Program-made: the position numbers and the translations under genes | In this document: positions 17,209 to 25,214 of the stretch, one piece after another | How positions within the stretch are numbered: the first letter of the stretch is position 1 | Layout of the letters: the number at the start of each line of letters is the position of its first letter | Source of the DNA: PALSA-1353 sp050014015 | GTDB taxonomy: Bacteria > Planctomycetota > Phycisphaerae > Tepidisphaerales > Tepidisphaeraceae | NCBI GenBank assembly: GCA_050014015.1 | Contig: JBEKEC010000002.1 | Span: forward strand, 124,001-188,000 | Reading direction: 5' to 3' | Length of the DNA stretch: 64,000 nt | Notes under the pieces: model-generated | Databases searched by the model: none | What the model saw: the letters and a program-made list of their open reading frames with translations, nothing else | Told to the model about the DNA's origin: nothing

Positions 17209-17907
17209 GTGATCGGGACTATTCGATCGGATAAGCGGCACCATGGCCAGTTCGGCTGGTTGGACACCCGCTGGCATTTCTCCTTCGGGGATTATCACGA
17301 TCCCAGCAACGTGCACTGGGGCGCTCTGCGGGTTTTCAATGACGACATTATCCAAGGCGGCGGCGGGTTTGATTTCCATCCCCACCGGGACATGGAAATC
17401 GTCACCGTGGTTTACAGGGGTGAGCTTCGGCATCAGGACGACCTGGGGAATGCCGGCGTGATTCATCCGGGCGAAGTGCAGGTGATGTCGGCCGGCCGGG
17501 GAATCACGCACGCTGAGCACAACAACTCCCCCACCGAGCCGGTGCGGCTGTTGCAAATATGGATTATTCCCCGGCACAAGGGGAACGCCCCGCGTTGGGA
17601 GCAGAAGCAGTTCGACCCTACGGCGAGGGTCGGCAAGCTGTTGCCGGTGGTTTCCGGCGGCCAAATCCCCGGAACGTTGCGGATCGACCAGAACGCGGCG
17701 ATCTATCTCTCGACATTGGCGGCCGGCAATCAGTTGGAGCACGAACTGGCCGCGGGACGCAAGGGGTATTTGTTTGTGGTGGATGGGAAGATCGAGTTGA
17801 ACGGCAAGCCGCTGGCGGCGGGCGATCAGGCCCGGATCGACCACGAAACGCGATTAACCGTCGTTGCCAAGAATGATGCGGAGTTGATACTGTTGGATTT
17901 GCCGTAG
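17209..17907 (+). CDS. Pirin-family cupin protein (YhhW-like)
   Basis: 232 residues with two cupin barrels. The N-terminal metal site follows the pirin pattern: FHPHRDMEIVTVV supplies two His, and ITHAEHN supplies the third His and the Glu. Bacterial pirins such as YhhW have quercetin 2,3-dioxygenase activity in vitro and are often induced by redox or phenolic stress; the natural substrate is uncertain. GTG 17209 has GAGG 4 nt upstream. It is preceded by a consensus promoter with a palindromic operator, which fits induction by an effector of a MarR-type repressor. Confidence 0.9.
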   Translation: MIGTIRSDKRHHGQFGWLDTRWHFSFGDYHDPSNVHWGALRVFNDDIIQGGGGFDFHPHRDMEIVTVVYRGELRHQDDLGNAGVIHPGEVQVMSAGRGITHAEHNNSPTEPVRLLQIWIIPRHKGNAPRWEQKQFDPTARVGKLLPVVSGGQIPGTLRIDQNAAIYLSTLAAGNQLEHELAAGRKGYLFVVDGKIELNGKPLAAGDQARIDHETRLTVVAKNDAELILLDLP

Positions 17908-17910
17908 AAC

Positions 17911-18026
17911 CGGAAATTCGAAATTCGAATGACGAATCAAATTCAAAATTCGAATGAGTAAAACACTGGTTTCGAATTTCGTCATTCGAATTTGATTCGT
18001 CATTCGAATTTCGGATTTCGAATTTT
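17911..18026. repeat. Inverted repeat of TTCGAAA heptamers (copy 2)
   Basis: Same family as 4685-4806: arms of CGAAATT and CGAATGA units. The 38-bp segment near 17961-17998 is almost identical to the first copy. It lies between pirin and the YceI gene, both on the plus strand. Confidence 0.8.
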
Positions 18027-18040
18027 CACAAGGAGCTCTC

Positions 18041-18619
18041 ATGACCCGTTCACTGTCCGTTTGCGCCGGATTCGCCCTCGCATTGGCGTTCGTGTTTTCT
18101 TCCGCGGCATTGGCGGATGACTTGAAGGCCGACCCCGTTCACTCGTTCGTCGTGTTCGACGTCCATCATTTGGGCGCGGGGTACGTTTACGGGACGTTCG
18201 CCGGGCCGACCGGGACGATCGGGTATGACAGCACCGATTTGACCAAGACGAGCTTCGATCTGAGCGTGGACACCGCCAGCATCGAGACGCGCAACGAGAA
18301 CCGCGACAAGGACCTCAAAGGTCCGGATTATTTCGACGTCAAACAGTTCCCGACGATGACGTTCAAGAGCACGAGCGTGACGAAAACGGGAGATCAGACG
18401 ATGGCGGTCACCGGCGACCTGACGGTGCGCGGAGTGACCAAGTCGATCACGGTTCCGATCGAGATCACGGGCACGGGCACGATGATGGGCCATACGCGCA
18501 CGGGATTCCGGGCGGATTTCAAGATCGATCGCCGCGATTACGGAATGGTCATCCACCCCGAACCGTTTATCGGCAACGAGATCCACATCGTCGTGGCGAT
18601 TGAAGCGGTCCAGCAATAA
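18041..18619 (+). CDS. YceI-family periplasmic lipid-binding protein
   Basis: 192 residues. Signal peptide residues 1-25 (core GFALALAFVFSSAALA). The mature protein is a YceI lipocalin-like barrel: DPVHSFVVFDVHHLGAGYVYGTF at the start, then SVDTASIETRNENRDKDLKGPDYFDV, FPTMTFKST and TVRGVTKSITVPIE, all typical YceI strands. Members bind polyisoprenoid chains and are often induced by alkaline or osmotic stress. ATG 18041 has AAGGAG 6 nt upstream. The next gene starts 14 nt later, so the two may be co-transcribed. Confidence 0.92.
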   Translation: MTRSLSVCAGFALALAFVFSSAALADDLKADPVHSFVVFDVHHLGAGYVYGTFAGPTGTIGYDSTDLTKTSFDLSVDTASIETRNENRDKDLKGPDYFDVKQFPTMTFKSTSVTKTGDQTMAVTGDLTVRGVTKSITVPIEITGTGTMMGHTRTGFRADFKIDRRDYGMVIHPEPFIGNEIHIVVAIEAVQQ

Positions 18620-18633
18620 CGCGAAGTTCGGCC

Positions 18634-19530
18634 ATGCCGTATACGCCGATGCAAATGCTCTGCGGCCTGGTCCTGCCGGCGGCGCTGGTGGGTCTGGCCG
18701 CGGCTCTGGCGTGGCGGCTGTTTGCCGATGCGCGCTGGGTCTTTGGGCCGCTGGTGGGCGCTGCGTTTGGAATCGCTTATTGGAACCTGGAGCCGAAGAT
18801 CGGCTGGCCGCCGAACGCCAACGTCCTTTACCTGCTGTTCTACTTCGCGCTGGTCGCGGGGGTTTTGGCGAAGGCGGATGCGCTGTTTCGACCGACGTGG
18901 TGGCTGCGGATGTTGGTGCTGGTAGTTCTGTGGCGGATAGCGGTTCGGCTGCTGCTCATCCGGCAAGTGCCGAGTTCGATCTCCGCCTCCGGCATGGAGA
19001 TGTGGATCGACGTTTCGACGCTGGTGACGCTGATCTGGTGGCTGGCGTTTGAAGGGCTGGCGGAGCGATGTCCTGGGGTGGCGGTTCCCCTGCTTCTGGG
19101 TGCGACGGCCGGAGCAAGCGCGATAGTTCTGACACTGGGATGGCACATCATAAGTTCCGGGGCTCTGGCCGGGGCGCTGGCGATGATGTGTATCGCCGGC
19201 GCCGTGCTGGGAGCGTGCAGCTCGCGAATTTCTTTTTCGCGAGGGTTTGCGCAGACTATCGCGCTGATTCTGCAACTGATCCTCGTGCACGGGTATTTTT
19301 ATACGGACGATGAATTGACGGGCCGGCAGCAGGTGTGGATCGCGCTGCTGCTTGGATCGCCGCTGCTGGCGTTCCTGGGGGAGATCGCGTTTTTGCGGCG
19401 GCAACGGCCGATATGGCGGCTGGCGGCGAGGCTGGCGCCGGCGCTGATTGTTCTGGCGGCGGTTTGTGCCGCGACGATGCGGGATTACGTCCACGCGCAA
19501 CAATCGGCCGGGGAAATGCAGGATAGATAA
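18634..19530 (+). CDS. Polytopic membrane protein of unknown function
   Basis: 298 residues, almost entirely hydrophobic with about eight or nine predicted membrane helices, beginning with MLCGLVLPAALVGLAAALAW. Short loops contain WNLEPKIGWPP and a His in LGWHIISSG, but no recognised active-site motif. The last 15 residues are polar. It lies 14 nt after yceI and is followed by a palindromic terminator-like hairpin. Function not recognised. Confidence 0.72.
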   Translation: MPYTPMQMLCGLVLPAALVGLAAALAWRLFADARWVFGPLVGAAFGIAYWNLEPKIGWPPNANVLYLLFYFALVAGVLAKADALFRPTWWLRMLVLVVLWRIAVRLLLIRQVPSSISASGMEMWIDVSTLVTLIWWLAFEGLAERCPGVAVPLLLGATAGASAIVLTLGWHIISSGALAGALAMMCIAGAVLGACSSRISFSRGFAQTIALILQLILVHGYFYTDDELTGRQQVWIALLLGSPLLAFLGEIAFLRRQRPIWRLAARLAPALIVLAAVCAATMRDYVHAQQSAGEMQDR

Positions 19531-19534
19531 GATA

Positions 19535-19560
19535 CCGGGGGATGGCCATCCCCCGGCTTT
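19535..19560 (+). terminator. Perfect palindromic hairpin after the membrane-protein gene
   Basis: A 22-bp perfect palindrome (CCGGGGGATGG and its complement, 19535-19556) is followed by CTTT. The core GGGATGGCCATCC recurs at 48557-48569, so this is a dispersed element probably serving as a terminator. Confidence 0.6.
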
Positions 19561-19623
19561 GGGAGCGGGCCTAAAATTTCTCGACAAGCCGCCAGAACTC
19601 CGATAGCTTGATCGAGAGAGAAG

Positions 19624-21198
19624 ATGTCGCGTTTTTTGCCGCTGGTTATCTTTGTGATCTGGTTGTCCAGTCCCCCGCTTCCACCGGCGGATGGGATCGG
19701 GCCGGGGGTGGGGTGCGCGATTTTTCTGGGATTTTACGTCGGGGTGATCGCGGTGCTGGCGGTCTGGAGCCGGCACGTGGCGCGGTGGGCGCACCTGAGC
19801 CACGTTCAGCGTCGGCTGCGGAGGTTCAACGCGGTGATCTACGCCAGCCGGATCATGATTCCGCTTTGGCTGGCGGCGGGGGTTTTCGCGCTGGGATGGA
19901 AGGAGTTGATTTCCAACGGTCTGGATCGGACGCCGGTGGGACGATTGGGGCTGGACTGCCCGGGCCTGCTGGTGGGATGCCTGCCGTCGTTTTTGGCGTG
20001 GATGGGGTTGTGGTGGGCGCAGTTCCCGGCGGACCGGGCGCTGCGCGAGCAGAATATCCTGATTCAGCTCAACGAGAACCTGCCGCTACAGCCGCCGCCG
20101 TCCTTTCGAGCCTATTTTTTCGTGAACCTTCGGTTGCAGCTTTTGTTCACCATCGCGCCGGCGCTGCTGCTGCTGTTTTTGCACGATGGGCTGTCGCTGA
20201 TTTTACCGCCGATCTTTCATCGGATTCCGCTGTTGGCCAACCGGCAGGACATGGGTGAGGCGTTGATCACGCTGCCGGCGTTGGGGGTGTTCCTGGTTTT
20301 CAGTCCGGAGATTCTGCGTCGGGTCTTGCAGACGGAGCCGATGCCGGATTGCGCGTTGCGCCGGCGTCTGGTGGAGATCGCGCGGCGGCACGGGGTGGGG
20401 ATTCGGCGCGTGCTGTTGTGGAAGACGCAAAACCAGATGGGGAACGCGGCGGTGATGGGTTTCGTATCTCGTTTCCGCTACGTGCTGCTGAGCGATCTGC
20501 TGCTGGAAACAATGCACGATGAGCAGATTGAGGCGATCTTCGCGCACGAGATCGGGCACGTGACGCACCGGCATCTTCCGTGGCTGATGGCCGCGATGGC
20601 GACGATGATGTTGGTGATGGCCGGGCCGGGGCAGATGCTGGCGGGCGCGCTGGGAGCGCCGCACGGGGGGCGCGTGTGGCTGGCGGAATCGGTGCAGATG
20701 GCGTTGATGCTGGGTGCGGCGATCGGATTGTTCGCGCTGGTCTTCGGGTTCGTGAGCCGGAAATTCGAGAGACAGGCGGACGTTTTCGCGGCGCGGACGA
20801 TCCAGGGGGAGTTGGGGCCCCAGTTGCAACAGGCCGCCGGCGATGCGGGAACTGAAGGCGACGCGATCCTTAATATTAAGGATCGCGTCCCCTTCAGTTC
20901 GGCGGTGCTGGCGGAGGCTGAGTATGCGGCGGTGGATCACGTGGGCCGGCACGGCGCCGCGGTTTTCTGTTCGGCGCTGGAGCGTGTGGCGGCGGTGAAC
21001 AACATTCCCATCGCCGCGCGAAGCTGGTGCCACGGAAGCATCGCCAAGCGGATCCGGTTCCTGGAGTTCCTCAGCCGCGATTCCCGGAGAACGGCGGATT
21101 TCGACCGATTCATGTACCGTTTATACCTGACGTTGGTCATCAGCCTGCTGGCGTTCGGAGCCTGGACGATGCTGACGGCCAAGGACTGGATGAACTGA
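19624..21198 (+). CDS. M48-family membrane metallopeptidase
   Basis: 524 residues. The N-terminal third has about five membrane helices. The zinc site is HEIGH in FAHEIGHVTHRH (about residue 303), and the third ligand lies in KFERQADVFAART (ExxxD). These define an M48 protease of the HtpX/Ste24 type that degrades or clips membrane proteins. A 16-residue insertion (TEGDAILNIKDRVPFS) follows the third ligand; it is encoded by the 52-bp palindrome at 20849-20900 and has no counterpart in the family. Another membrane helix ends the protein. Activity may still be intact because the insertion is in frame and outside the zinc site. Confidence 0.87.
   Translation: MSRFLPLVIFVIWLSSPPLPPADGIGPGVGCAIFLGFYVGVIAVLAVWSRHVARWAHLSHVQRRLRRFNAVIYASRIMIPLWLAAGVFALGWKELISNGLDRTPVGRLGLDCPGLLVGCLPSFLAWMGLWWAQFPADRALREQNILIQLNENLPLQPPPSFRAYFFVNLRLQLLFTIAPALLLLFLHDGLSLILPPIFHRIPLLANRQDMGEALITLPALGVFLVFSPEILRRVLQTEPMPDCALRRRLVEIARRHGVGIRRVLLWKTQNQMGNAAVMGFVSRFRYVLLSDLLLETMHDEQIEAIFAHEIGHVTHRHLPWLMAAMATMMLVMAGPGQMLAGALGAPHGGRVWLAESVQMALMLGAAIGLFALVFGFVSRKFERQADVFAARTIQGELGPQLQQAAGDAGTEGDAILNIKDRVPFSSAVLAEAEYAAVDHVGRHGAAVFCSALERVAAVNNIPIAARSWCHGSIAKRIRFLEFLSRDSRRTADFDRFMYRLYLTLVISLLAFGAWTMLTAKDWMN
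20849..20900. repeat. 52-bp near-perfect palindrome inside the M48 gene
   Basis: Bases 20849-20900 pair with themselves with a single mismatch (20859/20890) and no loop; the centre is TTAATATTAA. It is in frame and adds a 16-residue stretch. This could extrude as a cruciform or act as a small insertion. Confidence 0.85.
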
Positions 21199-21370
21199 TC
21201 GGTGAGGAATCCCACCGTTCTCAAAGCGGTTTGCCCGGATTCACGTCCGATATAGCGGGGCCTATCTTTCGGACAAAGTAGTCTGCAGTTACTGTCGAAG
21301 TGTAGTGGTGCAGCAGATGTTTTGCGGTGCCGCAAATCCGAAAATTCAGCGTTGATTTCAGGGAAGGCGA

Positions 21371-23209
21371 ATGATTTCAGCAATGATGCCGGCGAATGAA
21401 TCCGAGCGTCTGTCGGCGTTGCGTCGCTGCCAGCAGTTGGACACGGCGTCGGAAATCGCGTTTGACGACCTCGTGTTTTTGGCGTCGCGGGTGTGCGAGG
21501 CGCCGATGGCGGCGATCAGCCTGGTTGACGAGCACCGGCAGTGGTTCAAATCGCAGGTGGGGTTGGGGGTTCGCCAGACGCCGCGGGAGGTGGCGTTCTG
21601 TGCGCACGCGATTTTGCAGCCCGATCTGCTGGTGGTTCCGGACGCGCTGAAGGACGAGAGATTTCACGACAGCCCGCTGGTCCGGAACGATCCGCACATC
21701 CGGTTCTACGCTGGGGCGCCGCTGCTGACGGCGGACGGCCAGGCCATCGGCGCGTTATGCGCGATGGACACGGTGGCGCGTTCGCTTTCAACGCAGCAGG
21801 CCGAGGCGCTTCAGGCGCTTGCCAGACAGGTGATGAACCAGATCGAGTTGCGGCAAGCGCAGCGGGGGCTGGTGCAGGCCGCGCTGCACGATGCGCTGAC
21901 GGGGCTGCCGAACCGGGTGCTGTTGGTCGATCGCATCGAGCAATGCATCGCCCGCGCGCGGTCGCGGAGCGGGTATCATTTCGCGGTTTTGTATTTGGAC
22001 CTGGACCGATTCAAGGTGATCAACGACAGCATGGATCACTCGGTGGGCGACAAGCTGCTGGTGGCGGTGGCGCAGCGGCTGACGCAAAGCGTGCGTTGCG
22101 GGGACACGGTGGGCCGCGCGGACGACCTGGGAACGGTGGCGCGTCTTGGCGGGGATGAATTCACGGTGGTGCTGGAGAACCTGCGGTCCCCTGCCGACGT
22201 GGCCGGCGTGGCGGGGCGGCTTTTGGCGGAACTGTCCAAGCCGCTGCCGTTCAACGGGCAGGAAATCGTGGTCACGGCCAGCATGGGCGTGGTCGCGGAA
22301 TCGGGCGGCGCGGCATCGGCGGCCCAATTGCTCCGCGACGCGGACGTTGCGATGTATCGCGCCAAGGGCGCGGGCGGAAACCGCTTTGCGATGTTCGATC
22401 CGGCGATGCACGCCTCGGCGACGAATCGGATGCAGTTGGAGAACGACCTTCGCCACGCCATCGATCGCGGGCAACTGGTGCTGGAGTATCAACCGATCGT
22501 GTCGCTTCAGAGCCTCAAACTCCAGGGATTTGAAGCGCTGCTGCGCTGGCAATTCGGCGGAGAACTGATCCTCCCGGAAGAATTCGTGCCCATCGCGGAG
22601 GAGACGGGATTGATCGTGCCGATCGGCCGATGGATCATCGCCGGAGCCTGCCGGCAACTGGCCGAATGGCGGCGCGCGTTCGCCGGGGCGCCGCTGACGA
22701 TGAGCATCAACCTTTCGCGGCGGCAGTTGGCGGATCGCGAATTGATCCCGCACGTCTCGCGGACTTTGTGCGAAACGGGATTGGAGGCGCAGAGCCTGCA
22801 ACTGGAGTTGACCGAAAGCGCCATTTGCGCCGAGGAATCGGCGCGGGTGATGTTGCCGCGGCTCAAGGAAATGGGCGTGCATCTTGCGATGGACGACTTT
22901 GGGACGGGGTATTCGTCGCTGAGCTGCCTGCGAGACTATCCACTGGACGTGCTGAAAATCGACCGGTCATTCGTCAGCGGCCAAGGCTCGTGCCGGGACG
23001 CGGTCACGGTGCTGAAGGGGATCGTGGACCTGGCGCACAATCTACAGATGCGCACGGTGGCCGAAGGCATCCAGACGATGGAGGAGGCGGCGATGCTGCA
23101 ATCGGTGAAATGCGACGAGGGGCAGGGATATCTGTTCTCGCCGCCGTGCAGCGTCCAGACCGCGACCGCGTGGATTTCCGCCCGCTTGGCGGCAACCGAA
23201 GCGGCGTGA
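21371..23209 (+). CDS. GAF-GGDEF-EAL cyclic di-GMP protein
   Basis: 612 residues. Domain order: GAF sensor (about residues 25-160, with AAISLVDEHRQWFKSQVGL), GGDEF (about 175-340, with intact RLGGDEFTVVLENL), then EAL (about 355-605, with GFEALLRW, NLSRRQLAD, MDDFGTGYSSLSCLRDYPLDVLKIDRSFV in parts). Both active sites look complete, so it could make and hydrolyse c-di-GMP; many such proteins use only one. No membrane segment, so cytoplasmic. The GAF ligand is unknown. The PilZ receptor at 14885 is a possible reader of its product. Start ATG 21371 has GGGAAGG upstream. Confidence 0.92.
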   Translation: MISAMMPANESERLSALRRCQQLDTASEIAFDDLVFLASRVCEAPMAAISLVDEHRQWFKSQVGLGVRQTPREVAFCAHAILQPDLLVVPDALKDERFHDSPLVRNDPHIRFYAGAPLLTADGQAIGALCAMDTVARSLSTQQAEALQALARQVMNQIELRQAQRGLVQAALHDALTGLPNRVLLVDRIEQCIARARSRSGYHFAVLYLDLDRFKVINDSMDHSVGDKLLVAVAQRLTQSVRCGDTVGRADDLGTVARLGGDEFTVVLENLRSPADVAGVAGRLLAELSKPLPFNGQEIVVTASMGVVAESGGAASAAQLLRDADVAMYRAKGAGGNRFAMFDPAMHASATNRMQLENDLRHAIDRGQLVLEYQPIVSLQSLKLQGFEALLRWQFGGELILPEEFVPIAEETGLIVPIGRWIIAGACRQLAEWRRAFAGAPLTMSINLSRRQLADRELIPHVSRTLCETGLEAQSLQLELTESAICAEESARVMLPRLKEMGVHLAMDDFGTGYSSLSCLRDYPLDVLKIDRSFVSGQGSCRDAVTVLKGIVDLAHNLQMRTVAEGIQTMEEAAMLQSVKCDEGQGYLFSPPCSVQTATAWISARLAATEAA

Positions 23210-23283
23210 GAGCTCGGGCGATCGTTCGACCAGAATTCATTTCCTATTTCGGCGAGATTGTTCCATCGTGGCCCGAAAGTACG

Positions 23284-23384
23284 GATTACCGCGAAGGCGC
23301 GAAGAAGCGAAGTTGCGCGAAGAAATATCAATTTAATATTCCTTCGCGCAACTTCGCGCCCTTCGTGTCTTCGCGGTTAATCTC
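23284..23384. repeat. Inverted repeat of CGCGAAG units overlapping the E2 gene's stop
   Basis: Left arm begins GATTACCGCGAAGGCGCG; right arm ends TTCGCGGTTAATC. It lies between convergent genes and the E2-like gene's TAA stop (23377-23379) is inside its right arm, so the element has supplied the stop codon. A related copy is at 62943-63024. Confidence 0.75.
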
Positions 23385-24030
23385 TTGGATGCAGCGCCGC
23401 TTTCAGGGGCATTGCAGGGAACAGATCGCGGGCGTCAACGGGCAGGGCGTCGGGATTCAAATCCGCCCACATCGCGGCCTCGCCGTTCAGGGGGCTTTTG
23501 ACGTTGTACTCCTGATACGCGATCATCTGTCCGATGCGGACCACCAGGTCGATCAGGCGTTCGCCGGCCACCCAGTGATCGCCGACGCAAATGGCCGATT
23601 CGTCGATGTTGGGATGGAAGATCGGGGTGAGCATTCGGCAGGCGGGGGCGAGGCGCGGATAGCCGCTGGCGAGGCGGATTTCGGCAACGTGGCGGTCGCG
23701 AAAAATCGGCTGTTTGGATTTCAGGGCTTCGATGCCGCGGACGTTGAATTCGATTTTGTAAACCTCCGCCGGATCGCCGGCCACCTCCATCAGGTGGATG
23801 ATGGGGCCATTGCGGAACGCCTCGCCCATCTGGCGGAGATCGGCGATGAGCCGGCGGGTGCGCACGGGGAGTTTGCCGGATGATTGGGCAGGGTTCTGGA
23901 CGGGGGGCGTTTCAGTGGGCTGGGGCACAACGACGGCATGATCGCAGGTTTTGCAGACCGCGCGTTTTCCGGCGTAATGGTTGGGGACGTTGAATTTCCG
24001 CCCGCAGCCGGGGCAAGCGAAGCGGATCAT
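23377..24030 (-). CDS. E2-like (UBC-fold) ubiquitin-conjugating protein with N-terminal zinc ribbon
   Basis: 217 residues. Residues 1-35 form a zinc ribbon (FACPGCGRKFNVP and KTCDHAVVVP). After a Pro-rich linker, residues about 55-200 match the UBC fold: RRLIADLRQM first helix; IFHPNI in the E2 position; the catalytic cysteine in SAICVGDHW; and YNVKSPLNGEAAMWA, matching the E2 pattern of a conserved SPLN-x-EAA helix. So it should take a ubiquitin-like protein from the E1 as a thioester. ATG overlaps the previous gene's TGA (ATGA), so it is the last gene of a four-gene operon after E1, JAB and FHA-RING genes. The Ub-like substrate was not found in the window. Confidence 0.78.
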   Translation of the reverse strand: MIRFACPGCGRKFNVPNHYAGKRAVCKTCDHAVVVPQPTETPPVQNPAQSSGKLPVRTRRLIADLRQMGEAFRNGPIIHLMEVAGDPAEVYKIEFNVRGIEALKSKQPIFRDRHVAEIRLASGYPRLAPACRMLTPIFHPNIDESAICVGDHWVAGERLIDLVVRIGQMIAYQEYNVKSPLNGEAAMWADLNPDALPVDARDLFPAMPLKAALHPRD

Positions 24031-25115
24031 CGGCTTCTCCAGAGCGGGACGTTGAAGATGAAGCTGCTGGCGATAACGCCGCCGGCCATGCCGAAGAGGC
24101 AGATGACCGCGGAGAGGGTTGCCACGCGGTGGTTTCCATCGCGGCGTCGCATGGCGTAGATGAGCGACAATGTCCCCATCACGAGGGCGGGCAGTCCGAA
24201 GGTGAACGCTCCGAATACGCTGCCGAGGACGCTGCCGCCGAGGAGGGCAAAATCCCAGGGGAAGGGGCGCAGCTGATAATCAGGGCCGGGCGGGAATTCG
24301 GTTTTGGCGGCGACCGCCAAGTCCGGTACGGCGGTGGTTGCCGGCTCGTCCAGCGCTCCGACTTGCGGGCAGCCGTAGGCGGCGCAGCCGTGATTTTCGC
24401 GCCAGCATTCGGTGTGATAGACCTGGGAGCAACTGGAGCATTGGGTGGCGGGGTCATCGGGGAGGATGGGGCTTTGGCATACGGCGCAGGTCCTGGCGGC
24501 GGAGGCGGCGGGCTTGGGCTGAGGGAAATCCGCCGCCAGCGGATCGAACGGGCGGGCGAAATCTCCCAACGCGACGGGCTGGGAAATCGCGGGCATATCG
24601 ACGATTGAATCATTGGGCGTCAGCGGCCGGCGAATGCCGGACGCCGGCTCGCCGGGAACGATGATGTCCCCGCCGCAGATGGCGCACCGGCCGAACGCCC
24701 CGGCCATGCCGGCCGGCACCCACATCGGCGCGCCGCACGCGGAGCAGGCGATGAGGATACCGGGATCTTCGAAGTCGGGATTGGCGCCGTTGTCGGCGAT
24801 GTGAAAGGTCACCGCGCCGTCGGGGATGGCGTCGGTTTCGTGGAAAGTCATTGTCGACGTGCCGATTTTAATCTCGTCGCCGTCGTGGAGGACGGTTTTT
24901 CCTAAGGTGTGCGTTCCGTTGACGAAAGTTCCGCCGCGGCTGCGGGCGTCGCGGATGAAGAACGAATCACCGTCGTTGTCGATCCAGGCGTGAATGCGCG
25001 AGACGATGCGTTGGCCGAACTGGACGCCGTTGAACGGCTTCCTCCCGATCAGGACGCGTTTTGAAAACGAAGCGGCCTGAATGGGCTCTTCGGATTGAAT
25101 GACGAGGCTCGCCAT
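24027..25115 (-). CDS. FHA-domain membrane protein with RING-like zinc finger (candidate E3)
   Basis: 362 residues from ATG 25115; a start 10 codons earlier is possible. Order: FHA domain (about 1-95) with KRVLIGRKPFNG, VSRIHAWI and RGGTFVNG, which reads phospho-threonine; a zinc ribbon (ACSACGAPMWV and RCAICGGDI); a RING/treble-clef finger (about 200-240) CAVCQSPILPD, CSSCSQVYHTECW and CAAYGC; and three membrane helices at the C-terminus (FALLGGSVLGSVFG onward). Bacterial RINGs of this type occur with E1/E2/JAB genes, so an E3 role, anchoring conjugation at the membrane and gating it by phosphorylation, is plausible. That role is inference. Confidence 0.75.
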   Translation of the reverse strand: MASLVIQSEEPIQAASFSKRVLIGRKPFNGVQFGQRIVSRIHAWIDNDGDSFFIRDARSRGGTFVNGTHTLGKTVLHDGDEIKIGTSTMTFHETDAIPDGAVTFHIADNGANPDFEDPGILIACSACGAPMWVPAGMAGAFGRCAICGGDIIVPGEPASGIRRPLTPNDSIVDMPAISQPVALGDFARPFDPLAADFPQPKPAASAARTCAVCQSPILPDDPATQCSSCSQVYHTECWRENHGCAAYGCPQVGALDEPATTAVPDLAVAAKTEFPPGPDYQLRPFPWDFALLGGSVLGSVFGAFTFGLPALVMGTLSLIYAMRRRDGNHRVATLSAVICLFGMAGGVIASSFIFNVPLWRSR

Positions 25116-25214
25116 GCGATTGCCAAAAAAAAGACCGCCATGCATGGCCCTCGATCCCGACGGCCCTTTTCACGGCTGATTTTACGCTGGCGCCAGCCCG
25201 TCGGACAGCAAGTC

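Noticed and set aside
17026..17844. N-terminal extension of the PEP-CTERM protein into the pirin gene
   Set aside because: A signal peptide and ribosome-binding site place the true start at 17025, and pirin occupies the opposite strand of the extension.
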